Shown here piece by piece: positions 52,867 through 63,208 of a stretch of DNA of 64,000 nucleotides. The notes under the pieces were generated by a model, which had not been told where the DNA came from, made no database searches, and was given only the letters and a program-made list of their open reading frames with translations. Both the position numbers and the translations under genes were made by a program. Numbering within the stretch: the first letter of the stretch is position 1; each line of letters opens with the position of its first letter. Origin of the DNA: Saccharibacter sp. 17.LH.SD (GTDB lineage: Bacteria > Pseudomonadota > Alphaproteobacteria > Acetobacterales > Acetobacteraceae); contig NZ_WVHO01000009.1 in assembly GCF_009834805.1 (NCBI RefSeq), positions 126,501 to 190,500 on the forward strand, read 5' to 3'.

Positions 52867-53334
52867 TTAGGGCGTCAATGGTTGCAATATTGAGCGTATT
52901 TGTTGTCGTATTATTGGCCCAGCGAAGTTGGAGAAAGCCTGCTTTGTCAATAGGAAGAAGGATGTTTTGCATATGGGGGAAAGCACAACATGTTGGGTGA
53001 TACCGCCACAGGTGATGTCCAAAATGCGTCCAGATTGTAGGTTCGCATCAGCGACGGAGATCACAGCTAATGAAATACGGCGTTCTTTTACAGCAGCCAA
53101 AAGGAGTGATTGTTGCTGAGGTGAAAAATAACTGCGCGCGATGGCGTAAGGGATTTTGTCGGGAGCCAGCATTGGAAGGTTGATGTCACCAGCGATGGCC
53201 GGGTTACTCGTCGTAACAGGGGTAGGGGTATCTTTATATTCTACAGACGATAGAGTGCGAAAAAACAAGCATAGTGGATATGATGAAGTGAACAGATGGA
53301 TTGTAATTTCCTGAGTTACAGGAAAGTCTTGCAT
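52867..53334 (-). CDS. Hypothetical exported protein
   Basis: A 155-aa open frame with a hydrophobic N-terminal stretch (HLFTSSYPLCLFFRTLSS), a mid part with SYFSPQQQSLLLAAVKERRISLAVIS, and two later cysteines (DITCGG, SPICKTS). I find no family. The codon use looks ordinary and the frame is uninterrupted, but no ribosome site precedes ATG 53334. It is divergent from rimP and lies upstream of the AAA+ pair on the same strand, so it may belong with them. Existence is likely, function unknown. Confidence 0.5.
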   Translation of the reverse strand: MQDFPVTQEITIHLFTSSYPLCLFFRTLSSVEYKDTPTPVTTSNPAIAGDINLPMLAPDKIPYAIARSYFSPQQQSLLLAAVKERRISLAVISVADANLQSGRILDITCGGITQHVVLSPICKTSFFLLTKQAFSNFAGPIIRQQIRSILQPLTP

Positions 53335-53394
53335 CGAGTAGAGGCTTTAGCGTATCAAAGGGGTGTTTCCTTCCACTTCCGCTCTTTTTTGGGG

Positions 53395-53420
53395 GGTGGC
53401 CCTAGCGGGCCGCCTTTTTT
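53395..53420 (+). terminator. Rho-independent terminator directly upstream of rimP
   Basis: A GC-rich stem (GGTGGCCC with GGGCCGCC, one G-T pair) closes a TAGC tetraloop and is followed by six T's. It lies between the divergent gene at 52867-53334 and rimP, so no annotated plus-strand gene feeds it; an attenuator in the rimP-nusA leader is the simplest reading. Confidence 0.85.
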
Positions 53421-53474
53421 GTTTTGGATCAGAATTCTCCTTCCTCAGACGATAAGTTACCGCCAAACGCCATT

Positions 53475-54059
53475 ATGCGTTTAAGTGGGTTAGAGGCACG
53501 TATTGCTGAACGGATTACTCCGACTTTGGAGGATTTGGGATTTGATCTCGTGCGGTTATCTGTTTTGGGGCGTGAAACGCCGACTGTTCAAGTGATGGCT
53601 GATCGCTCTAACGGATCACTCATTACCGTGGAGGATTGTGAGCAAATCAGTCATGCTGTGGGAGCGGTGTTGGATGTTGATGATCCTATTCCGGGAGCAT
53701 GGATGCTTGAGGTTTCGTCAGCAGGGATTGATCGCCCGTTGACACGTCCGAAAGATTGGGAACGCTTTTCTGGGCATCTAGCCCGTATCGAGATGGACAT
53801 TCCTTTAGAAGGGCGTAAGCGCTTTGCAGGGATTGTTCTGGGGATACGGGATCGCAATGGGATTTTGCGCCTTGATAATGGGGAGGAAGTAGAACTTCCT
53901 CTGTTAGAAATGCGTAAGGCCCGTCTTGTTTTGACCGATGAGTTGATCGAGGCAAGTGCGGCTCTTTCTGGTATTGTTCAGGATTCTGAGGATGAAAAAA
54001 ATGGCAAAAAAGGCCGCATTCCTAAGCTGAACCCTAAAAAGCCGGGGAAGAAGAACTGA
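53475..54059 (+). CDS. rimP: Ribosome maturation factor RimP
   Basis: Needed for 30S subunit assembly. The protein (194 aa from this start) has the two RimP domains: [61 protein letters not shown] in the first, and a C-terminal Sm-like domain ([37 protein letters not shown]), ending in a Lys-rich tail. ATG 53475 is preferred because the only other start, TTG 53424, lies 3 bases after the T-run of a terminator and could not have a free ribosome site; the ATG also lacks a strong one. It heads the rimP-nusA-ylxR-infB-rbfA-truB-rpsO-pnp block. Confidence 0.92.
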   Translation: MRLSGLEARIAERITPTLEDLGFDLVRLSVLGRETPTVQVMADRSNGSLITVEDCEQISHAVGAVLDVDDPIPGAWMLEVSSAGIDRPLTRPKDWERFSGHLARIEMDIPLEGRKRFAGIVLGIRDRNGILRLDNGEEVELPLLEMRKARLVLTDELIEASAALSGIVQDSEDEKNGKKGRIPKLNPKKPGKKN

Positions 54060-54093
54060 TGACTCGTCTTATGCTGGTTGGAGGTCCGATCTA

Positions 54094-55665
54094 ATGGACA
54101 CGTCTGTTATCCGTCCCGAATTGCTGCTTGTTGCTGATGCGGTCTGTCGGGAAAAAAATATCGACCGCGAGCAAGTTCTGGAAGCGATGGAACAGGCCAT
54201 CCAGAAGGCAGGTCGTGCAAAATACGGTCATGAAAAGGATATTCGCGCGACGATTGACCGTAAAACAGGGGAGGTCCGCTTAAGTCGGTGGACTGAAGTT
54301 GTTGAAACGGTTGAGAATGAGGATACGCAGATTCCTCTTCATATTGCGCGTAAATTTCAGCCAGAAATCCAAGCTGGTGAATATTTAGTCGATCCACTCC
54401 CTCCGATTGATTTTGGACGGATTGCCGCACAGACAGCAAAACAAGTGATTGTGCAGCGTGTGCGCGAATATGAGCGGAAACGTCAATATAATGATTTCAA
54501 AGACCGCGTAGGTGAAATCGTTAATGGGACGGTCAAGCAGACTGAATATGGTAACCTGATGGTCGAGATCGGTTCGGCTGAAGGGTTGCTGCGTCGTGAT
54601 GAGCTGATCCCTCGCGAATCTTTCCGGAATTCTGATAGAATCCGGGCGTATATCTACGACGTGCGTGATGAAACGCGTGGTCCACAGATATTCCTCTCCC
54701 GTTCGCACCCTGGCTTTCTTGCCAAGCTGTTCGTTCAGGAAGTGCCAGAAATTTATGATGGCATCATAGAGATTAAGGCAGTTGCGCGTGATCCGGGGTC
54801 ACGGGCTAAAATGGCCGTGATTTCTCACGATTCCTCCATTGACCCCGTTGGGGCGTGTGTCGGGATGAGAGGGTCACGTGTTCAGGCTGTTGTTGCTGAG
54901 CTTCAGGGAGAGAAGATTGATATCATCCCTTGGAGCGCTCAGGCCCCTACCTTTGTTGTGAACGCATTAGCTCCAGCAGAAGTGACGAAAGTGGTCATGG
55001 ATGAGGATGCTGGTCGTGTCGAAGTTGTTGTGCCAGATGAACAACTTTCATTGGCGATCGGACGTCGCGGGCAGAATGTGCGGTTAGCTAGCCAGTTAAC
55101 GCGGTGGGATATTGATATCCTGACGGAAGCTGAAGAATCTGAGAGACGTCAGGAAGAATTCCGTAAGCGGACCTCGCAATTCGTGGATCTGCTTGATGTT
55201 GATGATGTGATTGCAGGTCTTCTGGTGACAGAAGGCTATCACAGCATCGAAGATTTGGCCTATGCTGACCCCGATGACCTTCATGATATTGATGGTTTCG
55301 ATGAGACAGTTGCTGAAGAGTTAATGTCTCGTGCGAATTCCTACCTTGAAGGACGTGAACGCGCATTAGATGAGCGCCGTAAGGAGCTTGGCGTCTCTGA
55401 TGAGATTGTCGCCATGGAAGCTTTCTCGCCTAAAATTCTGGTAGAGTTGGGTGAGAAGGGGATCAAGACTCTTGATGACCTTGCAGATTTGTCGGGTGAT
55501 GAGTTGGTTGAGCTCTTGGGTAAAGAGCGCTTAAATGAAGAAGAAGCCAACGAAATCATTATGGCAGCCCGTGCACATTGGTTCGAAGGTGATGAGCCAG
55601 GCGAGTCTGGCGCAGAAGCTTCATATAAAGAAGCCGCAGGAAGTGGAGAATCGGATCACGTCTAA
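54094..55665 (+). CDS. nusA: Transcription termination/antitermination factor NusA
   Basis: Binds RNA polymerase and nascent RNA, modulating pausing, termination and rRNA antitermination. The 523-aa protein has the N-terminal polymerase-binding domain, an S1 domain (VGEIVNGTVKQTEYGNLMVEIGSAEGLL), KH domains (DPVGACVGMRGSRVQAVVAEL and SLAIGRRGQNVRLASQL), and two C-terminal helix-hairpin-helix acidic repeats (VTEGYHSIEDLAYADPDDL... and LGEKGIKTLDDLADLSGDEL...), ending in an acidic tail. ATG 54094 has TTGGAGG 6 bases upstream. Confidence 0.97.
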   Translation: MDTSVIRPELLLVADAVCREKNIDREQVLEAMEQAIQKAGRAKYGHEKDIRATIDRKTGEVRLSRWTEVVETVENEDTQIPLHIARKFQPEIQAGEYLVDPLPPIDFGRIAAQTAKQVIVQRVREYERKRQYNDFKDRVGEIVNGTVKQTEYGNLMVEIGSAEGLLRRDELIPRESFRNSDRIRAYIYDVRDETRGPQIFLSRSHPGFLAKLFVQEVPEIYDGIIEIKAVARDPGSRAKMAVISHDSSIDPVGACVGMRGSRVQAVVAELQGEKIDIIPWSAQAPTFVVNALAPAEVTKVVMDEDAGRVEVVVPDEQLSLAIGRRGQNVRLASQLTRWDIDILTEAEESERRQEEFRKRTSQFVDLLDVDDVIAGLLVTEGYHSIEDLAYADPDDLHDIDGFDETVAEELMSRANSYLEGRERALDERRKELGVSDEIVAMEAFSPKILVELGEKGIKTLDDLADLSGDELVELLGKERLNEEEANEIIMAARAHWFEGDEPGESGAEASYKEAAGSGESDHV

Positions 55666-56302
55666 CGTTTCTGATATTGATGATGGACCTTCAGGTGGTG
55701 GCCAAAGGAAGACTCTTTCTTTAAGACGGTGTCTTCTGAGCCGTCGCCACGATGCTCCGGAGAATATGCTGCGCTTTGTCGTGAGTCCCGATAGGCGGGT
55801 TATTCCTGATTTGACGGCCAGACTTCCAGGGCGTGGTATGTGGCTTTGTGCAGATAGAGACGTGCTGAGTAGCCCCCAGTTAGGGAAGGCTTTTGCTCGG
55901 GGTGCGCGTCAACAGGTCAAATTTCCTGAAGGGTTGCTTGACCTTGTGCAAGAGGGGCTGGCAAAGCGTCTTCAGGATGGTATCAGTCTGGGACGGCGTG
56001 CTGGTGAAGCAGTTTGTGGATTTCAGAAATGCCGGGAACGTATTACGACTGGTAAAGTTGGGGTTGTGATTTGTGCGACAGACGCTAGTCAGGATGAACT
56101 CGCTCGGTTGATGTCTGGGCACCGGGATATCCCGGTTGTTCGGGTGCCTGACCGAGTTTTAGCTTCAGCTTTTGGGCGTGATCGTGCGGTTTATGCTGTG
56201 ATAGCGCCTGGGGCGCTGGCACAGCGTTTTGTGACAGAATATAAGAGATTTTCGGGGGTGGCCAACGGTTCGCTCCCAGGGCCCGCGATCAAGGGTCAGT
56301 AA
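55643..56302 (+). CDS. ylxR: YlxR (DUF448) / L7Ae-like RNA-binding protein
   Basis: Alphaproteobacterial fusion of an YlxR domain (RRCLLSRRHDAPENMLRFVVSPDRRVIPDLTARLPGRGMWL) with a ribosomal L7Ae/L30e-like domain (GRRAGEAVCGFQKCRERITTGKVGVVICATDASQDEL). YlxR is a nucleoid- or RNA-associated regulator; the position between nusA and infB is conserved. The start is unclear. I use GTG 55643, which overlaps nusA by 23 bases and leaves a 27-residue lead before the YlxR core; ATG 55592 and 55535 lie deeper in nusA and would add residues without family support. Confidence 0.9.
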   Translation: MENRITSNVSDIDDGPSGGGQRKTLSLRRCLLSRRHDAPENMLRFVVSPDRRVIPDLTARLPGRGMWLCADRDVLSSPQLGKAFARGARQQVKFPEGLLDLVQEGLAKRLQDGISLGRRAGEAVCGFQKCRERITTGKVGVVICATDASQDELARLMSGHRDIPVVRVPDRVLASAFGRDRAVYAVIAPGALAQRFVTEYKRFSGVANGSLPGPAIKGQ

Positions 56303-56317
56303 GGAACAGGCAGGACT

Positions 56318-59110
56318 ATGAGCGACGGCAACGAGCGCAACCAACACGGGAACCGAACTGAGGCTCCGAAAGAGGGGGCTCCTAAGGATGGACAGAATAA
56401 GAGCGGGGGACGTTTGTCTTTGCGCCCTTCAGGACGCAAGGAAGGCGGACGGACCGTAGACGCCGGGTCTGTAAGGCAGAGCTTTAGCCACGGACGATCA
56501 AAAGAGGTCCGGGTTGAGGTGCGTAAGCCTAAACGTACTGGGGGCGCTGCTGGCGGTCGCGGTGGTCGTGGACCAATTGGGGCGCGCGGATTGACTGCTT
56601 CTGAGCAAGAGAAGCGTCAGAAGGTTCTTGAGCTTCAAAAGCGTCGCTTGGCAGAGGAAGAGGAAGCACGTCGCGAGGCGGAGAAGATTCGTATTCTTTC
56701 TGCTGCTGAGGAAGCACGCCGAAAAGAAGAAGAGGCAGTAGCTCAGCGCGAAGAAGAGAGTCGTGTTCGTGAGGCAGAGGCTTCAGCGGCACAAGCAGAA
56801 GGTGCTGCACATCAGGCGGATAAAGCTGATTCTGAGGCTCAATCAGAAAAGCCTCAAGCTGAGAAGAAAAAGCGTCATGTTGAAGCGCCTCAGCCGTCGA
56901 AACCGCTATCAATGGGCGGTGTTCAGTTGGCAGAGCCAACAAAGCGCCTGCGTCCACTTGCTGAGCGTGCAATTATGCCAAGCCGGCCCGTAGCTCAGAA
57001 GCCAAGGGCCAACACCCCAGACCCTTCTCTAGAGGTCGATTCGTCTGCTGCGCCAACGCGTAAGAGCGAGACACTTCATTTGCGTTCACGCGATGATGAT
57101 ACTGGGCGCCGTGGCGGCGGTGGTAATAGTGGCGGAGGCGGTGGTGGGCCGTCCCGTCGGGCGACACAGCAATCACGCCGTTCTTCTCCGCGTAAGGGGG
57201 GTGGTCAGGACCGTCGTTCTGGGCGCATTGATGTGCGTGCTGCGATTGAAGGAGATGATGGTAAGACCAGATCGTTAGCGTCCGTACGTCGTCAGCGTGA
57301 TCGTGAGCGCCGTCAGGCAGAGCTAGAGCGTTTGCGCGCTGACCAAGTCCGGGTGGTTCGTGATGTTACTGTTCCTGAGACTATCCAGGTAGGCGAACTC
57401 GCAAACCGCATGGCCGTGCGTCAGGGCGATGTAATCAAAGCCCTCATGAAAATGGGGATGATGGTCACAACGACTCAGAGCATTGATGCGGATACAGCCG
57501 AGCTGGTTGTTGGTGAATTTGGGCATCGTGTGAAGCGTGTTGCTGAGAGCGATGTTGAGCTGGGAATTGAGGGCATTGAGGATCGTGAAGAAGATCTGAA
57601 ACCTCGCTCTCCCGTCGTGACCGTCATGGGGCATGTTGACCACGGAAAAACCTCTCTCTTGGATGCGTTGCGCACAACATCCATCACAGATGGCGAGGCT
57701 GGTGGAATCACACAGCATATTGGCGCTTATCAGGTAGAAGTACCGTCAGGTCGTAAAGTGACCTTTATTGATACGCCAGGTCATGAAGCCTTTACAGCGA
57801 TGCGTGCCCGTGGTGCGTCTGTTACAGACATTGTTGTGCTGGTTGTGGCGGCTGATGATGGTGTGATGCCACAGACGATCGAAGCGATTAAGCACGCTAA
57901 AGCGGCTAATGTTCCTATTATTGTTGCGATTAATAAGATCGATAAGGTTGGAGCGAATCCGGACCGTGTGCGCAATGATCTGCTCAATCATGAGATTGTC
58001 GTTGAGAGCATGGGCGGTGATACGCAGGAGATTGAGGTATCAGCTCTTAAGCGCCAAGGTCTTGATGCCCTTCTGGAAGGGATCTTGCTACAAGCTGAAG
58101 TGCTGGATCTGAAGGCAAATCCGAACCGTGTTGCTGAGGGTTCAGTTGTTGAAAGTCGCTTAGATCGTGGACGTGGTTCTGTCGCGACAGTATTGGTACA
58201 AAAAGGGACTCTCAGAGGCGGTGACATTGTCGTCGCCGGGGCACATTGGGGCCGCGTTCGAGCCTTGTTGGATGATCATGGTCGTCAAATTCAGGAAGCC
58301 GGGCCTTCGGTTCCTGTAGAGATCTTGGGTATGACCGGTGTGCCAGATGCCGGGTCTGTGTTTGTCGTTGTTGAAAACGACACACGTGCACGTGAAATTA
58401 GCGAGTTCCGTCAGAGAAAGATTCGCGAGAAAGCGACAGCTGTGCAGGTGGCTGCCCGTGGAACGTTGGATCAGATGTTGGCTCGTATTCAGGCGGGTGA
58501 GCAGAAGGAAGTTGCGCTGCTGATCAAAGCGGATGTGCAGGGTTCTTCTGAGGCATTGGCTGTGACGGTTGAAAAGCTATCGCATGAAGAAGTCGCTGTG
58601 CGGGTTCTTAATGCGAGCGTCGGGCAGATCACAGAGAGTGATGTGCAGTTGGCGAAGGCCTCTAATGCCGTCATCATTGCCTTCAATGTCCGTGCAACGA
58701 CTCAGGCGCGTAGCCTTGCACAACGTGAAGGTGTGGATATCCGCTATTACTCCATCATTTATCAGGTTGCTGATGATGTGGAGAAATTGGTCAAGGGCAA
58801 GGTTGCACCAAAGCATCGCGAAAAATTCTTGGGCTATGCGGAGATTCGTCAGGTCTTCAATATTACCCGCGTCGGGAAGGTTGCGGGTTGTTATGTAACC
58901 GAAGGACACGTCAAACGTGGCTGTGGCGTGCGCTTGCTGCGTGAGAATGTCGTGATCCATGAGGGTGAGCTCAGCCAGCTTAAGCGCTTCAAAGATGATG
59001 TCAAAGAAGTGGCTCGTGGCTATGAGTGTGGTCTTTCCTTTGCTGGTTATAATGACTTGCGGGAAGGCGATGTGGTTGAGTGCTATGAAATGGAAGTGAT
59101 TCCAGCTTGA
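56318..59110 (+). CDS. infB: Translation initiation factor IF-2
   Basis: GTPase that brings fMet-tRNA to the 30S subunit. The 930-aa protein has a long, highly charged and repetitive N-terminal extension (residues 1 to about 330; Glu/Ala-rich coiled-coil, then a Gly-rich [16 protein letters not shown] stretch) and the IF-2_N domain ([23 protein letters not shown]). The G domain shows [21 protein letters not shown] and NKID, and domains II-IV follow to the C-terminus ([12 protein letters not shown]..., [12 protein letters not shown]). Normal for alphaproteobacteria. Confidence 0.98.
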   Translation: MSDGNERNQHGNRTEAPKEGAPKDGQNKSGGRLSLRPSGRKEGGRTVDAGSVRQSFSHGRSKEVRVEVRKPKRTGGAAGGRGGRGPIGARGLTASEQEKRQKVLELQKRRLAEEEEARREAEKIRILSAAEEARRKEEEAVAQREEESRVREAEASAAQAEGAAHQADKADSEAQSEKPQAEKKKRHVEAPQPSKPLSMGGVQLAEPTKRLRPLAERAIMPSRPVAQKPRANTPDPSLEVDSSAAPTRKSETLHLRSRDDDTGRRGGGGNSGGGGGGPSRRATQQSRRSSPRKGGGQDRRSGRIDVRAAIEGDDGKTRSLASVRRQRDRERRQAELERLRADQVRVVRDVTVPETIQVGELANRMAVRQGDVIKALMKMGMMVTTTQSIDADTAELVVGEFGHRVKRVAESDVELGIEGIEDREEDLKPRSPVVTVMGHVDHGKTSLLDALRTTSITDGEAGGITQHIGAYQVEVPSGRKVTFIDTPGHEAFTAMRARGASVTDIVVLVVAADDGVMPQTIEAIKHAKAANVPIIVAINKIDKVGANPDRVRNDLLNHEIVVESMGGDTQEIEVSALKRQGLDALLEGILLQAEVLDLKANPNRVAEGSVVESRLDRGRGSVATVLVQKGTLRGGDIVVAGAHWGRVRALLDDHGRQIQEAGPSVPVEILGMTGVPDAGSVFVVVENDTRAREISEFRQRKIREKATAVQVAARGTLDQMLARIQAGEQKEVALLIKADVQGSSEALAVTVEKLSHEEVAVRVLNASVGQITESDVQLAKASNAVIIAFNVRATTQARSLAQREGVDIRYYSIIYQVADDVEKLVKGKVAPKHREKFLGYAEIRQVFNITRVGKVAGCYVTEGHVKRGCGVRLLRENVVIHEGELSQLKRFKDDVKEVARGYECGLSFAGYNDLREGDVVECYEMEVIPA

Positions 59111-59547
59111 CGCGTCATCATTCTAACTTCGATGTTGTAAGCCCTGTTGAGGAATCCTCGACAGGGCCGAGTACGCGCCAGTTACGTGTCGCTGAGGAAG
59201 TAAGGCATGTGTTGGCAGATGTTTTTACGCGGACGGAGTTTCGTGATCCTGAACTGTATGGCGTAGTCGTCACGGTGACGGAGGTGCGTATTTCCCCTGA
59301 TTTTCGTCATGCAACAGTTTTCGTAACGAGGCTGGGGCGTGACGATATTGGGGCCGTGCTCCCAGCGTTAAAGCGTGTATCGTCCTTCTTAAAAAAACAA
59401 CTTTCACGTAAATTACGTTTACGTTCTGTCCCAGATTTGCATTTCCAGCCAGATTTGTCGTTGGAGCATGCTGAAGAGGTCAATCACTTACTGCGTTCGC
59501 CTGAGGTGCAGCGGGATTTGGGGCGTCACTCTGAGACAGAGGATTAA
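59107..59547 (+). CDS. rbfA: Ribosome-binding factor A
   Basis: Assists 16S rRNA 5' end maturation and cold adaptation of 30S subunits. The 146-aa protein carries the KH-like RbfA core: [42 protein letters not shown] and [25 protein letters not shown]. It begins with TTG 59107, overlapping the infB stop by 4 bases (TTGA), with GGAAG 10 bases upstream; no other start is available before the conserved region. Confidence 0.95.
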   Translation: MTRHHSNFDVVSPVEESSTGPSTRQLRVAEEVRHVLADVFTRTEFRDPELYGVVVTVTEVRISPDFRHATVFVTRLGRDDIGAVLPALKRVSSFLKKQLSRKLRLRSVPDLHFQPDLSLEHAEEVNHLLRSPEVQRDLGRHSETED

Positions 59548-59555
59548 CGTATCCA

Positions 59556-60530
59556 ATGGCGCGTAAGCGGGGGCAGGATATTCATGGGTGGCTTATTTTG
59601 GATAAGCCCCTCGGCCCAACCTCGACGAGCATGGTGAATCGCTTACGTTGGGGGTTCGATGCACGGAAGGCAGGGCACGGCGGAACGCTTGATCCGTTAG
59701 CTTCTGGCGTTTTGCCCATTGCTTTTGGGCGGGCAACGAGCACGATTCCCTATATTATGGACGCCACAAAGCGCTATCGTTTCACGCTTTGTTTTGGGGA
59801 AAGCCGAACAACGGATGACCGTGAAGGAGAGGCTCTGGCGCGCTCAGAGATTCGCCCTTCTGATGAAAACATATGCCGCGTTCTTCCATCGCTTTGTGGA
59901 AATGTTATGCAAATTCCTCCCGTTTTTTCGGCGTTGAGGGTCGGCGGGCAGAGAGCATATGATTTGGCTCGGGCAGGGCGCCCGCCAGAATTACCACCGC
60001 GGCCAGCACGAATCGATTCCATCACATTGGTCGAGCGCCCAGATCGTGATCATGCCGTTTTTGATGTTCAGTCCGGTAAAGGGGTTTATATGCGCTCTTT
60101 GGCGCGTGATATTGCTCTTGCTTGTGGGACTGTTGGTCATATTAGTGAGCTGCGGCGCACCAAGTGTGGTCCTTTTGATTTGTCTCATGCCTATCGTATT
60201 GAACAGATAGTACTAGACAAAATAGAAGAAACTAGAGACAAGGCACATGCTCTTCCGGTTCCTTTATTGGATGTAGCAACCGCGCTGGTCGACATCCCGG
60301 CGCTGGCTGTTACAGAAGCTGAGGGGAAAGCGTTGATATATGGGCAAACAGTGTCTGTAAGCCCGCATATGGAAGCTTCTTTGTCGCGTCTTGAAGATAG
60401 TCTTTTATGGCGCGCGATGCTTGGAGAACACGTGATCGGTTTGTGTCGTGTTGAACAAGGACGGCTCAAAGCGGTTCGTATGTTGGAAAACCATTTATTT
60501 TTTGGAGAGAAAGATGTCGATCACCCCTGA
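59556..60530 (+). CDS. truB: tRNA pseudouridine-55 synthase
   Basis: Makes pseudouridine 55 in the T loop of tRNAs. The 324-aa protein has the N-terminal [21 protein letters not shown], the catalytic motif [22 protein letters not shown] with its nucleophilic Asp, [22 protein letters not shown], and [14 protein letters not shown]-terminal PUA-like extension is present. ATG 59556 lies 8 bases after rbfA. Its last 17 bases overlap the rpsO start region, so the two are translationally linked. Confidence 0.97.
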   Translation: MARKRGQDIHGWLILDKPLGPTSTSMVNRLRWGFDARKAGHGGTLDPLASGVLPIAFGRATSTIPYIMDATKRYRFTLCFGESRTTDDREGEALARSEIRPSDENICRVLPSLCGNVMQIPPVFSALRVGGQRAYDLARAGRPPELPPRPARIDSITLVERPDRDHAVFDVQSGKGVYMRSLARDIALACGTVGHISELRRTKCGPFDLSHAYRIEQIVLDKIEETRDKAHALPVPLLDVATALVDIPALAVTEAEGKALIYGQTVSVSPHMEASLSRLEDSLLWRAMLGEHVIGLCRVEQGRLKAVRMLENHLFFGEKDVDHP

Positions 60531-60783
60531 ACGTCGTGCGGCGTTAATTGCTGAATACCGTCTTGCTGAAGGTGACACAGGGTCTGCGGAAGTGCAGGTA
60601 GCCCTTTTAACCGAGCGGATTGTGAATTTGACTGAGCATCTTAAGGCTCATGCGAAAGACTTCCATTCGCGTCGCGGTTTGTTGATGTTGGTGGGCCGTC
60701 GTCGTGGTCTGCTTGACTACGTGAAGCGTAAGGATGAAGAGCGCTATAAGACGTTGATTGAGCGTCTTGGCCTACGTCGTTAA
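60514..60783 (+). CDS. rpsO: 30S ribosomal protein S15
   Basis: An 89-aa ribosomal protein binding 16S rRNA helices 20-22. Signature: [57 protein letters not shown] 60514 has GGAGAGAAAG directly upstream; the frame is open to 60448 inside truB, but that is not S15. The order truB-rpsO-pnp is conserved across proteobacteria. Confidence 0.98.
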   Translation: MSITPERRAALIAEYRLAEGDTGSAEVQVALLTERIVNLTEHLKAHAKDFHSRRGLLMLVGRRRGLLDYVKRKDEERYKTLIERLGLRR

Positions 60784-60795
60784 TGAGGTAGTAAG

Positions 60796-60826
60796 CTTCG
60801 GAAGGAAGATATACTTCCTTCCGAAG
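60796..60826 (+). promoter_or_regulatory. Long stem-loop between rpsO and pnp
   Basis: A perfect 13-bp stem (CTTCGGAAGGAAG / CTTCCTTCCGAAG) with an ATATA loop, without a T-run after it. In E. coli the rpsO-pnp leader carries a stem cut by RNase III, through which polynucleotide phosphorylase limits its own mRNA; the position fits that model. A second, imperfect hairpin (GAACA/TGTTC core) lies at about 60847-60874. Confidence 0.65.
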
Positions 60827-60989
60827 TGCTCGAGTTCTTAATAAAGAACGCCAGAACAGTGATTGTTCAGCGTTTCAGGCCACATGGTGTCATGCCGAAT
60901 TCTCGTCATCATCGCCATGCCGTCCGAAATGCTGTCCCTGTCTCTGGTGTATTGAAAAACTAATGATTATTCTTCCGGAGGAAGACGAT

Positions 60990-63137
60990 ATGTTCGATTA
61001 TTATCGTAAAGAAATTGAGTGGGCGGGCCGTCCCCTTATTCTTGAGACAGGGAAAATAGCGCGTCAGGCAGACGGTGCTGTGATGGTGACCTATGGGGAT
61101 ACCGTGGTGCTTTGCACGGCTGTTGGTGCGAAGTCGGTTAAGCCAGGGCAGGACTTTTTCCCATTAACGGTTAATTATCAGGAAAAAGCGTATGCTGCTG
61201 GGAAGATTCCTGGTGGTTTTTTCAAACGTGAAGGCCGTCCTTCTGAGGCAGAGGTTCTGACCGCACGTTTGATTGATCGTCCAATTCGTCCGCTTTTCCC
61301 AGAAGGGTTCCGTAATGAGGTTCAAATCGTTGCGACGGTTTTGAGCCATGATATGGAAAATGATCCTGCTTTGGTGGCGATGATTGGTTGCTCCGCAGCG
61401 TTGACTCTTTCAGGTATTCCTTTTTTCGGACCGGTGGCTGCAGCACGTATCGGTAAATTGAATGGGAAGCTGGTTCTCAACCCAACATTGAAAGAGACAG
61501 AAGAAAGTTCTCTGGATCTCGTTGTGGCAGGAACATCTGAGGGTGTTCTGATGGTTGAATCAGAAGCCAAAGAGTTGCCAGAAGAAGAGATGCTTGAAGC
61601 CGTCATGATGGGGCATACGGCTTTCCAACCGGTGATTGATGCGATCATTTCGTTGGCTGAGCATGCTGCCCGTCTGCCATGGGACTTGCCAGAAACGTCG
61701 AAGGAAGAGATCGCGCTGCGTAAGCGTGTTGATAAAGTCGGCAATAAGTTGATGGCAGAAGCTTACAAAGAACGTCGTAAGCAGTCTCGTGTAGAGAAGG
61801 TTTCTGAAGCAAGAGAGCGTATTGCGGAGATTCTGGAAGAAGAGGGTTTTGATCCAGAATTAGCGAAGCCGCTTATTAAGGAATTGGAAGCGCAAGTTGT
61901 GCGCGGGGCCGTTCTTAAGACGGGGACGCGTATTGACGGTCGGGATTTAAAAACAGTCCGTCCGATTGTAGCCGAAGTAGGTATCCTACCGCGTACACAT
62001 GGCTCTGCGCTCTTTACGCGTGGTGAAACCCAAGCGCTTGTGGTTGCAACGCTGGGGACGGGACAGGATGAGCAGGTTGTTGATGCTCTTTCCGGAGAGT
62101 ATCGCTCGCGCTTTATGCTCCATTATAATTTCCCTCCTTATTCCGTTGGTGAATGCGGTCGCATGGGGTCGCCAGGGCGTCGTGAAATCGGGCATGGTAA
62201 ACTGGCATGGCGTGCGTTGAATCCTCTTCTGCCATCTAAGGAAATTTTCCCTTACACGATGCGCGTGGTATCGGAGATTACCGAGAGTAACGGGTCTTCT
62301 TCCATGGCAACGGTTTGTGGCACGTCACTGGCGTTGATGGATGCGGGTGTTCCTCTTCCGCGGCCTGTAGCTGGTATTGCGATGGGGCTTATTAAGGAAG
62401 AGCGTGGCTTCGCTGTTTTGACGGATATTCTAGGAGATGAGGATCATCTCGGGGATATGGATTTCAAAGTGGCAGGAACGTCTGAAGGTGTGACAGCGCT
62501 TCAGATGGATATTAAGATTACGTCCATCACACCTGAGATTATGCAGATTGCTCTTGAGCAGGCACGTGAAGGCCGCTTGCATATTCTTGGTGAAATGAGT
62601 GCAGCTCTGACAGAGGGGCGTACTAAGATTTCAGGTCATGCGCCTAAAATCACAACAATGACTGTCGCGAAGGAAAAAATTCGTGATGTCATTGGATCTG
62701 GCGGGAAAGTTATTCGCGAGATTGTTGAAACTTCTGGGGCAAAGGTTGATATTGCCGAAGACGGGACTGTGACCATTGCTGCGGCTAATGATGAGCAGGC
62801 TCAGAAGGCTATTAGTCGTATTGAAGCGATTGTAGCTGAACCAGAGTTAGGCCGTATTTATGACGGAAAAGTCGTAAAAACAGCTGATTTTGGTGCATTT
62901 GTTAACTTCCTCGGACCGCGTGATGGTTTGGTGCATATTTCCGAACTGGCTGCGGGACGTGTGGGACGTACGACAGATGTTGTGAAGCAAGGTGACGCTG
63001 TGAAGGTAAAAGTCATTGGTTTTGATGACCGTGGTAAAGTGAAACTTTCCATGCGGGTTGTTGACCAGGAGACGGGTGATGATATCTCTACAAGTGTAGG
63101 AGATAAGCCCGGCCGCGCACGTCGTGATGCCGAGTAG
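60990..63137 (+). CDS. pnp: Polyribonucleotide nucleotidyltransferase (PNPase)
   Basis: A 3'-5' phosphorolytic exoribonuclease of 715 aa and core of the RNA degradosome. Two RNase PH domains ([26 protein letters not shown]... and [14 protein letters not shown]...[14 protein letters not shown]...) flank an all-helical linker; the catalytic region near [19 protein letters not shown] is conserved. The C-terminal KH ([17 protein letters not shown]) and S1 ([34 protein letters not shown]) domains bind RNA. ATG 60990 has GGAGGAAG upstream; ATG 60963 would add 9 residues not seen in the family. Confidence 0.98.
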   Translation: MFDYYRKEIEWAGRPLILETGKIARQADGAVMVTYGDTVVLCTAVGAKSVKPGQDFFPLTVNYQEKAYAAGKIPGGFFKREGRPSEAEVLTARLIDRPIRPLFPEGFRNEVQIVATVLSHDMENDPALVAMIGCSAALTLSGIPFFGPVAAARIGKLNGKLVLNPTLKETEESSLDLVVAGTSEGVLMVESEAKELPEEEMLEAVMMGHTAFQPVIDAIISLAEHAARLPWDLPETSKEEIALRKRVDKVGNKLMAEAYKERRKQSRVEKVSEARERIAEILEEEGFDPELAKPLIKELEAQVVRGAVLKTGTRIDGRDLKTVRPIVAEVGILPRTHGSALFTRGETQALVVATLGTGQDEQVVDALSGEYRSRFMLHYNFPPYSVGECGRMGSPGRREIGHGKLAWRALNPLLPSKEIFPYTMRVVSEITESNGSSSMATVCGTSLALMDAGVPLPRPVAGIAMGLIKEERGFAVLTDILGDEDHLGDMDFKVAGTSEGVTALQMDIKITSITPEIMQIALEQAREGRLHILGEMSAALTEGRTKISGHAPKITTMTVAKEKIRDVIGSGGKVIREIVETSGAKVDIAEDGTVTIAAANDEQAQKAISRIEAIVAEPELGRIYDGKVVKTADFGAFVNFLGPRDGLVHISELAAGRVGRTTDVVKQGDAVKVKVIGFDDRGKVKLSMRVVDQETGDDISTSVGDKPGRARRDAE

Positions 63138-63145
63138 TGAGTTGA

Positions 63146-63171
63146 AAGGGCAGGCTCTTCTGCCCTTTTTG
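63146..63171 (+). terminator. Rho-independent terminator after pnp
   Basis: AAAGGGCAG pairs with CTGCCCTTT around a 6-base loop, running into a T stretch, 9 bases after the pnp stop. Confidence 0.92.
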
Positions 63172-63208
63172 AGTTATTTTGACTGAGTTGTAGGGACATC
63201 TGACCTCT

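Noticed and set aside
56529-56972. 147-codon open frame on the minus strand
   Set aside because: Antisense to the low-complexity N-terminal part of infB, where biased codons keep other frames open.
56318-57300. Repetitive Glu/Ala-, Arg- and Gly-rich stretch that looks like tandem repeats
   Set aside because: This is the normal low-complexity N-terminal extension of alphaproteobacterial IF-2, not a mobile or CRISPR repeat.
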